Assembly (NCBI GenBank): GCA_017465565.1
Contig: JAFTWA010000031.1
Span: 1 to 64,000 of the forward strand
DNA from: Tyzzerella sp.
Lineage (GTDB): Bacteria > Bacillota > Clostridia > Lachnospirales > Lachnospiraceae
Direction: 5' to 3'
DNA: 64,000 nt
Shown here in pieces: positions 36,816 through 47,000 of this stretch. The first letter of the stretch is position 1, and every line of letters begins with the position of its first letter. A program made the translations under genes and the position numbers. The notes under the pieces are model-generated. The model was not told the origin of the DNA. It saw only the letters and a list, made by a program, of their open reading frames with translations, and did not search any database.

Positions 36816-37700
36816 ATGAAAGTAAAAGAAGTATTAGCAGCATTTAAACGTGTTTTTGTGAAGCGAAAGTATAAGGATATATTGTTTCGCTTTGTGTTTC
36901 GGGAGAAGAAAGAAATTTTACAGTTGTACAATGCCATGAATCATACAAATTATACGAATCCAGATGATTTGGTGATTACTACGATGGAAAATGTAATTTA
37001 TATTGGAATGAAGAATGATTTAGCATTTCTCATTGCCAATGATATGAATCTGTTTGAGCATCAGAGTACATTAAATAAAAATATGCCGTTACGTGGACTA
37101 TTGTATTTTGCAAAAATGTTTGAGACCTATATCGAAACACATGGGTTGAATAAGTACCAGAAAACACTCATTAAGTTACCCTTTCCTAGGTTTGTTGTCT
37201 TTTACAATGGAGAAGAGGATATCCCTGAGGAATTATGTATGAGACTTTCTGATGCATTTGAAAAGCATGAAGAAGAGCCTGCCGTGGAATGTGTGGCTAA
37301 GTTTATAAATATCAATTACGGACACAATCAGGAATTATTGAATAGCTGTAAAAGATTACATGATTATTCATATTTTGTGAGTTGTGTTCGAGGATATTTG
37401 AAGAAAGGCTTTGGACAAAAAGAAGCGGTAGTCATGGCAACGGATGAATGCATCAATAAAGGAATTTTAAAGGATGTTTTGGTAAAACATCGTGCGGAGG
37501 TAGTAGATATGTTTTTGACGACGTTTGATAAGAAAATGTATGAGGAAGCTGTACGAGAAGAAGGTCGAGAAGAAGGTCGAGAAGAAGGTCGCGCGGAAGA
37601 ACAAGTCAATACAGAACGCGAGCGCCAGCGGGCAGAAAGAGCAGAAGCCGAAAACAAAAGACTTCGTGAGGAACTTGCGAAAATGAAGGGTGAAGCATAA
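36816..37700 (+). CDS. Rpn-family PD-(D/E)XK nuclease (recombination-promoting/transposase-like)
   Basis: 294 residues, apparently intact. The start KYKDILFRFVFREKKEILQLYNAMN, the catalytic Asp in GMKNDLAFLI, FEHQSTLNKNMPLR with the E-x-Q form of the motif, FVVFYNG, and LNINYGHN-like ININYGHNQEL are all hallmarks of Rpn proteins abundant in Lachnospiraceae. The C-terminal 60 residues are a highly charged coil containing REEG repeats. A strong AAAGGAGGAA ribosome site and a terminator on each side make it a self-contained unit. It belongs to another subgroup than the remnant at 6184. The 36600-36815 leader contains a TATAAT near 36643 but no convincing -35. Confidence 0.85.
   Translation: MKVKEVLAAFKRVFVKRKYKDILFRFVFREKKEILQLYNAMNHTNYTNPDDLVITTMENVIYIGMKNDLAFLIANDMNLFEHQSTLNKNMPLRGLLYFAKMFETYIETHGLNKYQKTLIKLPFPRFVVFYNGEEDIPEELCMRLSDAFEKHEEEPAVECVAKFININYGHNQELLNSCKRLHDYSYFVSCVRGYLKKGFGQKEAVVMATDECINKGILKDVLVKHRAEVVDMFLTTFDKKMYEEAVREEGREEGREEGRAEEQVNTERERQRAERAEAENKRLREELAKMKGEA
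37554..37589 (+). repeat. Three tandem 12-bp repeats inside the Rpn gene
   Basis: CGAGAAGAAGGT occurs three times head to tail without mismatch and encodes REEG x3. The copy number could change by slippage without shifting the frame. Confidence 0.9.
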
Positions 37701-37717
37701 CAAGATAATGAATGAAG

Positions 37718-37753
37718 GAAAAAGTTGGATGGTGAAATTATCCAACTTTTTTG
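37718..37753 (+). terminator. Terminator of the Rpn nuclease gene
   Basis: AAAAAGTTGGAT at 37719-37730 and ATCCAACTTTTTT at 37740-37752 form a stem with a nine-base loop and a T run. Confidence 0.85.
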
Positions 37754-37800
37754 GTATTTTTATATCAAACAAAGAAATGAAAAATCAAAAAAACATGCCT

Positions 37801-37855
37801 AAAAATGTGAGGAATAGAATTAAGAATTGGAAATTCGTTTATTCCTCACATTTTT
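37801..37855 (+). promoter_or_regulatory. Fifteen-bp stem-loop upstream of the orphan binding-protein promoter
   Basis: AAAAATGTGAGGAAT (37801-37815) and its exact reverse complement (37841-37855) flank 25 bases that contain a smaller AATT/AATT-type inverted repeat. The 314-base gap between the Rpn gene and the binding-protein gene thus holds a terminator, this stem-loop, and a promoter. It may be a second terminator insulating the promoter or part of its control. Confidence 0.6.
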
Positions 37856-37890
37856 AATGTTTTTTTCACCTTTTTTAAAATTTATATCGA

Positions 37891-37941
37891 ACATTTTGTA
37901 TATTATAACTGATTTTGCGTCGAAAAGGTGCGTTGTATAAT
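37891..37941 (+). promoter_or_regulatory. Shared-architecture promoter of the binding-protein/GH30/SGNH operon
   Basis: ACATTTTGTATATTAT at 37891-37906 and TTGTATAAT at 37933-37941 (-10 TATAAT 37936-37941) repeat the blocks and the 42-base offset of 31637-31687; 34 of 51 positions agree and the agreement extends weakly upstream. No -35 consensus. The 5' leader to the ATG at 38015 is about 65 bases. Confidence 0.7.
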
Positions 37942-38014
37942 AAAAATAGCACAAAAGATATTTTGGATGTTGCTGACAAATCTGAAAAAAATAAAAGAAA
38001 AGGAAGGGAAAACT

Positions 38015-39484
38015 ATGAAAAAGAAAGTATTAAGAATGATTTCAATGATACTCGTAATCGTGATGCTTGCAGGTCTTGTCACAGGTTGTGGCGGTAGTGG
38101 CAGTGGAAATGAAAGTAACAGTGATGCAGTTACTGTTTCATTGCTTGTACCATACGACTTTGAAGATGAACTTAAGACAGTAGTAGAAGTTTTTGAAAAA
38201 TCACATTCAGACATTAAAGTGGATTTAGTTTTGAGTTCAGGTGATGGAGGCCAGACTCCAACAGAACTTAGTAAGCTTGCTGCAGGCAGCAATTTACCAG
38301 ACGTAGCAGTGGGGGTTGAAAACTTTGCTTATATCTTAAGCCAAGGTCTTGCATATCCATTAGATAATTTATATGCAGCAGACGGAGACGAGGATAATGC
38401 ACTGCAGGCAGGTATTGATAACTATACTTATGACGGACATTTATATGCATTACCATACCGTGTTCAGTTTAATGGTATGTTAATCAACACAGATCTTCTT
38501 GAAACAAAGAATCTTGATACACCAGATTATGATTGGACAATCGAAGAGTTCATAAGCCTTGCAAAAGCAGCTACAGATAGTCAATATTCAGGTATTAACA
38601 TCGTAGTAGGTGATGATGATACTCATGCGCTGCAGACAAAATTAATGGGGGCTATGATGGATGAACCATATCAAATGTATGGATACAACATGGAAACACA
38701 TGAGTTTGACTTTACAAGCGGTGCTTGGACAAAAGCACAAGAATATATCAAAGAATTACGCAGCGTACCAGGACTTGTTTCTGACGAATTGAAAGAATGG
38801 GATAAGCGTAATAACGGTATTGCAGATGCTTATGATAACAAGTTTGGTGGTAGTGCCGATGCTCTTGCATCAGGTAAAGTTCTTTTTGGTAACCATAACA
38901 CATGGGAAACATATTGGATGGCAGATAAATTCAACTTTGAATGGGATATCTATCCAGTTCCACACGCAGAAGATGTTTCAGAAAGAATTCAGACACATAT
39001 TGACTACGTATTTATGACACCAGCAGTGACAGAGGAAAAAGCAGAAGCAGCATATGAGCTTGTGAAATTCTTAAGCTACAGCGAAGAAGGATGCCTTGCC
39101 CGTATGGAATATTCAGCAGAAAATGCTTCTACATCTGCACTTTATACTCCAGCATCTTCTGACCCAGAAGTATTAAAAGCTTATAATGATTCTGATATTA
39201 TTCCAGAAGGTATGAAATATATGTTGAATACCGTTTCTGAAAATCCAGAAAAAATCTTTATTGCAGATGCGAATAAACTCATTCCTAACTTCTGGAACGA
39301 TGTAAATGAATATTTAGAGCAGACAGAAGAGCAAATTGAAAATGGTGGAGACGCACATGCTTTAGCTCAGGATTTACAAAATAAAGTAAATACTGCTGCA
39401 AAAGATACATGGGCAAATTTTGAAACAAAATTAAAAACAAATTTAGAACAGTTCTATAAAGATCACGCTTACGAACAAAAATAG
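38015..39484 (+). CDS. Extracellular sugar-binding lipoprotein, no permease genes nearby
   Basis: 489 residues from the ATG at 38015 (AAGGAAGGG upstream); a GTG/ATG-like earlier start would place the leader RNA in the protein. Lipobox LVTGC with Cys25. Mature start VTVSLLVPYDFEDELKTVVEVFEKSH and the LPDVAVGVENFAYILSQGLAYPLDNL region are typical of SBP_bac_1 proteins. It lies 17 bases before the GH30 lipoprotein, so capture and cleavage of one glycan are linked. No permeases or ATPase adjoin it; it may use those at 15360-17071 or ones outside the window. Confidence 0.88.
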   Translation: MKKKVLRMISMILVIVMLAGLVTGCGGSGSGNESNSDAVTVSLLVPYDFEDELKTVVEVFEKSHSDIKVDLVLSSGDGGQTPTELSKLAAGSNLPDVAVGVENFAYILSQGLAYPLDNLYAADGDEDNALQAGIDNYTYDGHLYALPYRVQFNGMLINTDLLETKNLDTPDYDWTIEEFISLAKAATDSQYSGINIVVGDDDTHALQTKLMGAMMDEPYQMYGYNMETHEFDFTSGAWTKAQEYIKELRSVPGLVSDELKEWDKRNNGIADAYDNKFGGSADALASGKVLFGNHNTWETYWMADKFNFEWDIYPVPHAEDVSERIQTHIDYVFMTPAVTEEKAEAAYELVKFLSYSEEGCLARMEYSAENASTSALYTPASSDPEVLKAYNDSDIIPEGMKYMLNTVSENPEKIFIADANKLIPNFWNDVNEYLEQTEEQIENGGDAHALAQDLQNKVNTAAKDTWANFETKLKTNLEQFYKDHAYEQK

Positions 39485-39501
39485 GAAGGAGTGTGAATCC
39501 T

Positions 39502-40998
39502 ATGCGTTTACGTCGCATAATATCATGGACTTTAGCGGGAGTGATGATGCTTGGTCTTGTTTCTTGTGGAAATAATGAACAGGTGGATTCAGACAAGCAA
39601 AAGGAAGAAGTAAAACAACAACAATACATCATTGGCGAAGAACCGTTAGCATTCGTTTCTGATGCTGATGTAAAATTCGTGAAACAAGAAGCAGATTATA
39701 TTCATGTTTACGACAAAAGTGAATTAGATGACAAGAGTGGAATCATTATCGAGGTTGATGCAGAGGCGGCAAAGCAGACGATTGACGGGTTTGGCGCAAG
39801 TTTTACAGATACAGCGTCTTATCTTTTTATGGAACTTCCAGAAGATAAACGAGAAGATGTAATGGTGAAACTTTTTGACGAAGAAAAGGGAATTGGTCTT
39901 GATCTTATTCGTAATCCAATCGGCGCATGTGACTTCTCTTTAGAGTATTATACATATGACGATATGCCAGAAGGACAAGAGGATTTTGAATTAAATAATT
40001 TTGATTTTTCCAAAGCAGCAAATCAAGTAGCCTTGACAAAGAGAGCAATGGAATTGAATCCAGATATTAAATTGTTCCTGGCACCATGGACAGCACCACT
40101 TTGGATGAAGACAGAGTATGAATGGCTTGGAACAGCAAATGCTAGTCTTCGTCGTGATTGCTATAATGCGTATGCAAATTATTTAGTAAAATGTATTCAG
40201 GGCTATGAGGAACAAGGAGTTCCAGTATATTCTATCTCTGTACAGAATGAACCATTCTCTTCTCTGGATTGGCCAGGTATGATGTGGAACTGGGAACAGC
40301 TTGCCAACTTTACAAACGACCGTTTAAGACCAGCACTTGACGCAGCAGGTCTTACAACTAAGATTCACAATCTGGATTATAACTGGAGCCGTATTGCTGA
40401 CGGTGGAGAACAGATTATGGCGTCGACGATTGGAAATGCAGACGGTATGGCTTTCCACTGGTACTACGGAGAACCAGAGCAAATGGCTGAGTTTGCAGAG
40501 AATTTCCCAGGCGTGGATATGTATGTAACAGAAGCATCTTACGACAGACCTTCAAGTTTGGCGCAAATGCTTAAGATTACATCCTATGCAGCACGTAGTT
40601 TGCGTTCGGGTGCAAATGGATATATTATGTGGAATTTGGCTGTAGGACCAAATGGTGGACCAAGCTATAGAGATATTAACTTACACAATTCAGGACTCCT
40701 GACAATTGATGAAGAAACAGATTCTGTAGAGTTTACTGGAGACTTCTACTCGATGGCACATTTCAGCAAATTCATTCATCAAGGAGCAGTGGTTGTAGAT
40801 TCTACAGACACAGGCATTGACAGTGAATATAAGCTTGTGAATGTCGTTACACGCAATCCAAATGGAACAATGACAGCAGTTATTGTAAACAGTAATGCAA
40901 ACGAGGATGCTGTGTGTAAGTTTGTAATGGGCGACAAGGTAATGGAAGCAACGGTTGCAGCCCGCAGCATGGTAACCATTACTTGGAATGCAAATTAG
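39502..40998 (+). CDS. Secreted GH30 glycoside hydrolase, lipoprotein
   Basis: 498 residues from the ATG at 39502, with AAGGAG ten bases upstream; a GTG at 39493 is too close. Lipobox LVSC with Cys22, so it is tethered outside. The GH30 barrel has GFGASFTDTAS, the acid/base Glu250 in SVQNEPF, the nucleophile Glu344 in VTEASYD, and a C-terminal beta-sandwich. GH30 members cleave beta-glucosides, glucosylceramide, beta-1,6-glucan or xylan; the substrate here is not clear. It is a paralogue of the cytosolic enzyme at 47761, giving an outside/inside pair around the 2213-residue protein. Confidence 0.9.
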   Translation: MRLRRIISWTLAGVMMLGLVSCGNNEQVDSDKQKEEVKQQQYIIGEEPLAFVSDADVKFVKQEADYIHVYDKSELDDKSGIIIEVDAEAAKQTIDGFGASFTDTASYLFMELPEDKREDVMVKLFDEEKGIGLDLIRNPIGACDFSLEYYTYDDMPEGQEDFELNNFDFSKAANQVALTKRAMELNPDIKLFLAPWTAPLWMKTEYEWLGTANASLRRDCYNAYANYLVKCIQGYEEQGVPVYSISVQNEPFSSLDWPGMMWNWEQLANFTNDRLRPALDAAGLTTKIHNLDYNWSRIADGGEQIMASTIGNADGMAFHWYYGEPEQMAEFAENFPGVDMYVTEASYDRPSSLAQMLKITSYAARSLRSGANGYIMWNLAVGPNGGPSYRDINLHNSGLLTIDEETDSVEFTGDFYSMAHFSKFIHQGAVVVDSTDTGIDSEYKLVNVVTRNPNGTMTAVIVNSNANEDAVCKFVMGDKVMEATVAARSMVTITWNAN

Positions 40999-41030
40999 AT
41001 TTCATTATTAGAGAAAGGAGGAATTCCTAA

Positions 41031-44000
41031 ATGAAATTAAGAAAAATAATTGCTGCAGTGCTGGCCTTTGCGCTGGTGGTGACAGCAGTGCCGACGGAAG
41101 GTCTCACAAAGGTAAAGGCTGCGGGAGAGACAGACACCTATTCTGCAATTGACCCCCAATATGTTTATAGAAGTGATAATATGCAGGAATCAAATGGAAA
41201 TTTGGGGTGTATAAATCAAAGTAATGTTAGAGCTGATAAGCCAACGATTGAAACTTTACGTATGGATGTAATTGAAGAGTTTAATGCAAGTGGCACAGCG
41301 TGGAATTGGTTTGCATATAAAATTGATGTGGATGAAGCGGGTACATATGAACTTGGCGTAGAGACAAATGGGTGTAAGAATAGTAAGTTCAAAATACCTT
41401 TATGTGTCAATAATGAAGTATACACTTTAAGTTATACAAATGCATCTAGTTCGGCTAAAGTTAGCGTTGATTTACCGATAGGGGAACACGTGGTTGTTAT
41501 ATTTTCACCAATGCCAGAAAATAAAGCTGCGATTACAGGAATAGACAACGTAGATTGGGGTTGGTGTGATTTTAAAAATGTTATAGTAGATTCTAGATTG
41601 ACTGTTCTTGACAATGCATTAACAGATGCAGATGTAGTTTCTAGTTTCTATACACGAGTAGAGGCCGGCAATACGACATACGCAACTTCAGATCATATGG
41701 GTAGTGATGGGTATAAACTTAGCGGTAATAATGCAAAAGATGCAAATAAAGCTAAGATAACACAGACTCTGTCAGAATTAGTAAAAGAGGATGGAAAACT
41801 GAATTGTTTGTCCAAAAATGGTATTCCATACGTTCAATATATTGCAGAAGTTTCGGAAGATGGAGAATATTTTTTGAATGTAGGATATCAATTTGGCGGA
41901 ACATATGCAGATGGGATGGATTGCACCGCTTTTGCAGTAATTGTAAATGAAAACGTGTATAAGGTTGAGCAGACATATGGTAGTAGTAATGTGTGGGAAA
42001 ATAAGACACTTGCAGTTGAGTTGAAAGCGGGAAGAAATGTGATTCGTACCACAGGTCTTATCAAGGATACAGATTGGTTTAATACTGCCTGGCTGAATCA
42101 TGATTATCTTGCTGTCGAATCAGGAGTAGAAATTATTCCAGTTAGTCAAACTTCAGTAAATGGTGGCGATGAAACAAAAGTTCTTGCAAATAAATTTACT
42201 GATAATGGAAATTCTTTAAATAGTGTTTCTGCTGGTGATATGCGTACGGATTTGCCTACGATTGCAACTCTGCCATATGGAGGCAATTTAATTGAACGCT
42301 GGCCTTTTGCCTCTGTAAAAGTAACTGCAGAGAAAAATGGGTATTATGACATTACAGTAAATGCTGGAATGAATACAGGGACAGTATCTCCACAACTTGG
42401 AGTGCTTGTAGATGGCACCTCATATAGTATGCCTTTTAAAAAGGTCTCACCAACAGGGATTGACGCATCGTTGTACTTAACTGCTGGAGAACATATAATT
42501 ACATTTTTTATTCCTATGCCAGAGGAAATATCTACAGATGTTCAGTCCGATGGTACCTATTATTCATGGATGGATTACAATACCATCGTATTTGGTACGG
42601 GGCTTACGAATATTTCAAAACCGAGTATAGATGACATAAAGGCGCATCTTGGTACAACTTACCATGCAGGGGATGAGAATTATGTTTTATCAAACCACTA
42701 TACCGATAATGGAAATACATTAGGTGGTGCTTCGCGTGGTGATATGCAGTATAGCAAATACACTATTGAAGGATTAGAGATGTCACAGCTTTCTCGTATC
42801 CCATACGCAGCAGTTATGGTCAATGCGGAAGCAGATGGCAGCTACGATATTTGCCTGGAAGTAGCTCCAAATACTGCAGCAGAAGCATCATCTCAGATCG
42901 CACTTTTGGTTGATGGGGATGTTCAACAGTTGAACTTCACAAAAAATACAAAGACAACCATATCTACAGAGGTTAAATTAACACAAGGGCTTCATCTTTT
43001 GATATTTACTAGTCCTATGCCAGTCAATGCAGAAAAAACTATAGTAGGAAATGGCAATGAATATCCTTGGTTTGATTTTAATAAGATTCATCTTGATAAA
43101 GGTTTGAGTATCTCAAATAACATGAATGTAGCTGCTCAATCGGTAGAACTTTCAAGTGTTTCTAAGAATTGGGTTACCTACAAAGATGATGAGATTGATA
43201 ATGTTGAAGTTGACTATTTGGAAGCATATAGAGAAGATTTGAAAAATGATACAGACAGAGTATCTGTTGAAAATGTGTTGGAACATGGTCTTACTCGTGT
43301 ACCATACATGTCTGTAACAGTAACTGCACAGCAGGAAGGTTGGTATGATATTTATGCTACAGTCAACGCTAGAGCCAACCGAACATCCCAATATGCAGCA
43401 ATGATTGTTGATGGCACAGAAGTGTATCCAGTGCAGCTTGCTTCAGGTGATGACAAGCAAAAAATAGGTACATTTATCAAATTAACTGCAGGAACTCATA
43501 CCATTGCAGTTACAACGGCCATGCCTTTGACAGAGGAAGAAGCACAGGCTATCACTGATCCAAGTACAGATAGCTACGCAGCAATGAATAGCGCCTATCC
43601 ATGGCTCAATTTCTATTCATTTACAGTGAGCGGAAGACTCAGTGTAGAAGAGAATCCATTGGTTGATAAGAGTATCCTCTTTGTGGGGGATAGCATTACC
43701 CATTCTGAAGTTAGCTGGGCTTCCAAAATCGGAACCTGGAATCAAATGGATTGGACCAATGCTGCGATTAAAGGTGCAACCATAACTACAGTGAGTGCAA
43801 GGCATATTGTTCATCAGTTAAAAGCAAATGCTGCGAATAACTATGATTATGTAATTATGCATGGTGGAATCAATGATGCAATGTCAAAGGCGGAAATAGG
43901 TAAGGTTTCTGAATCGTGGGATGTAGCTGCCTTTGATAACGAAACTTATATTGGCGCATTGGAAACCATGTTCTACTATGCTTATGAGAACTTTGAGAAT

Positions 44001-47000
44001 GCAAAATTAGGATATATTATCAACTATGCAACTCCAAATTCTGATTGGGGTGGTCATACGCAAGATATGAAAGCATATTTCGATGAGGCAAAAAGAGCTT
44101 GTGAGAAATGGGGCATTTCTTATATTGATTTATATGAGGGAACTGTTGATGTAAATGGGCAGGAATTATCATACAGCTATGACATTTTACAGGTTGATAA
44201 GAAAGCCAGCATTTTTTCAGGAGGAAAAGCAAATGAAATTCATTTGAGTGACGAAGGATATCGTTTAATTACTCCTTATGTGGAAGCTTGGGTGAAAACA
44301 CTAGAAGCAAATGATAATCCGTTAGAAGAGCGTGAAGAGAATCGTCGCAAATACGTAGATGCAGGTAATGAAAGCAAAGTATTCTACAATGGTTTCACCA
44401 AAAAAGAAGGTGTATTGCAAGATAGAGTCTATACAGATATGGTAGAAGACGAAGCCAATATTGCACTTTTACCATATGCAAAAGAATTGTTAGGCGACTG
44501 GGCATTTGCATCTATCAAAGTAAATGCGAAGGAAGCTGGAAACTATAAGATTATACCTGAGATTTCGGCAAAAATTCCTACTCAAATAGGAATGCTTGTT
44601 GATGGAGATGCTTATACACTAAACTATACTAAGGCGTTAGAAGGTTCTTGTCAGTTTATAGAACAGACCGTATATCTGACAGAAGGAGTCCACTATATCA
44701 CATTTACTGCGGCTATGCCAAAAGAAGCGGTTGATGTAGTGGGAAATGCATGGGATATTTATCCATGGACCAATATTTTCACAATTGTGGTTGAACCGGG
44801 ACTCGAAATAATGGATAAGCCTGAATTATCAGAAGTAACTGCTTTATTAGGCACATTAGACGACCTGGGAGAGACAAAGGTAAACGCTGGTGATGAAACA
44901 AAAGTGTTGTCAAATTATTTCAAAGATAATGGTGATACTTTAGGAAACTTAGATGCAGGTGATTTGAGATATGACAAATTGACCTTAGACAAAGTTTCAG
45001 TAGACAATACACCATATATGCCATATGCAGCCATAAAAGTAAATGCGGAAGCAGATGGAACATATGATATTTTATTAGAAATTGAGACAAACACAAAAAC
45101 AATTTCTGACCAAATCGGACTGATTGTAGATGGAAAAGACGTGCAGGTATTGCCGTTTAAATTGGTATCACCAACTAAGATTAAGGCGACAGTTGCCCTT
45201 CAAAAGGGCACGCATATTCTTACCTTTACATCTCCTATGCCGGAGACTGCAAAAGAGTATGATGAGTATGCAAAACAGAACGAGTTAACACAAGGTAACG
45301 GAACGACACATCCATGGATTAACTTTAATACATTTATTTTAAGTAAAGGACTAACCATTGAAAATGTTCCGGCTATAGCAGAAGTGGAGAATCCACATTA
45401 TACTCGTATTGAAAGCGAAAATAGTAAATATGTTGTATATCAAGGATATACAAATAAAACGGAAGCAGCTCCGAAGGCTTCAGGCGGCACTGTAATTGGT
45501 GGAGTGAATCGCTGGGAAATGGAACAGACTTTTGAGGAACTGAAGGTTTGGATTGATGGAAGTAGCAATCACACGCCATATGTGGAATATGCAGTAGAAG
45601 CACCAGAGGATGGCGAATACACCATTCGTGCAGGCTTCCTTGCAGATGTGAATAAGAAAGTTGAAAATAGAGGCGAAATTGCAAAACCATTCGTAGCTGT
45701 ACTTGTAAATCATGATATTTATAAAGCACAGTACACTGCAGATTGGGGAGAATCTGAGGCGGTAGCAGTAGATGTTACTCTCAAGAAGGGACTTAATATT
45801 ATTCGTGTAACATCTTATACAACAGATCAGGAAATCTTTACAGTATCTTCATGGGTGAATCAAGATTTCTTAGATATTGATAAAAGACTTACAGCGGTAG
45901 AAAGAACTGCAACAGTTGTGGAAGCAGAAAATAGTGAATTCTACAATCTGATCGCTTCGCAGGCAGGTGCAAAGGAAGAGAAGGCATCTAATGATAAATT
46001 GCTGGGAAGTGCGAAAGTCATTCGTGCCAAATCCATTGGACTTACAATGGAAAACTTTACAGTTGAACAAATAAAGATGATCCCATATTTTTCATTTACT
46101 GTAGATGCACCACAAGATGGTTATTATAGCCTTTCAATGAATTTCTGTGGAGACGGACGATTAGCAAAGAGCCAAATTGCTATGATTGTTGATGATGAAA
46201 TCAGTGTTGTAAAATACAATAGAAGTGGTAAGGCGTCGGAACAGAATAAAGCTATCATTACTGTTTATCTTGAAAAAGGGGAACACACAATGACATTTAC
46301 CTCCCCATTGCCAATGGATACAGAAGAAATGGCAGCAACAGATTGGTCACATCGCTGGATGAATTTTGACTATTTAACACTATATGATGGACTTGTTCTT
46401 GCGAAGACACAAAAATCACCAACAAATATTGAAGATTTGGTAAGAATTGAAGCAGAAGATGTTGGTCTTCCAAATATGACAAAGGTGAATGCGGCAGCCG
46501 AAGGTAAGGATGCAAAAGAAGGATTTGTCGGAAGTGCAAAATACAGACGTTCTCAGACAGTTGCACAAATCCAAAAGAATGGAATTGATGAGAGAACAAC
46601 ACCATTCGTACAATATACAGTAAATGCAAAACAAGCAGGAACATACACGGTATACTTCGAAGCATCTTATGGTATTTATAAGCCTACAGTGCAGGAAATG
46701 GATGCGACAGTAGCCATTGAAGTAGATGGCAAAGTATCCTTCCATACAGTTCATTGCGTAAAAGATAAGACAAATTCAAGTCTGATTCCAGTCACAATGG
46801 AATTGTCCAAAGGAAACCATGTGGTTCGTTTGTCACACTTAACGGGCGATTCTATCAAGGGTGAAGGATATTGCTGGATTGACTACAACTACATTGAAGT
46901 TACAGCAGCAGACAGCAAGAATATTGCATTTGTACCAACAAATGGTGTGGTAGAAGCTGAACGTTCAGAGGCTGTAACTTATGTAGGTAATTCTTCATCA

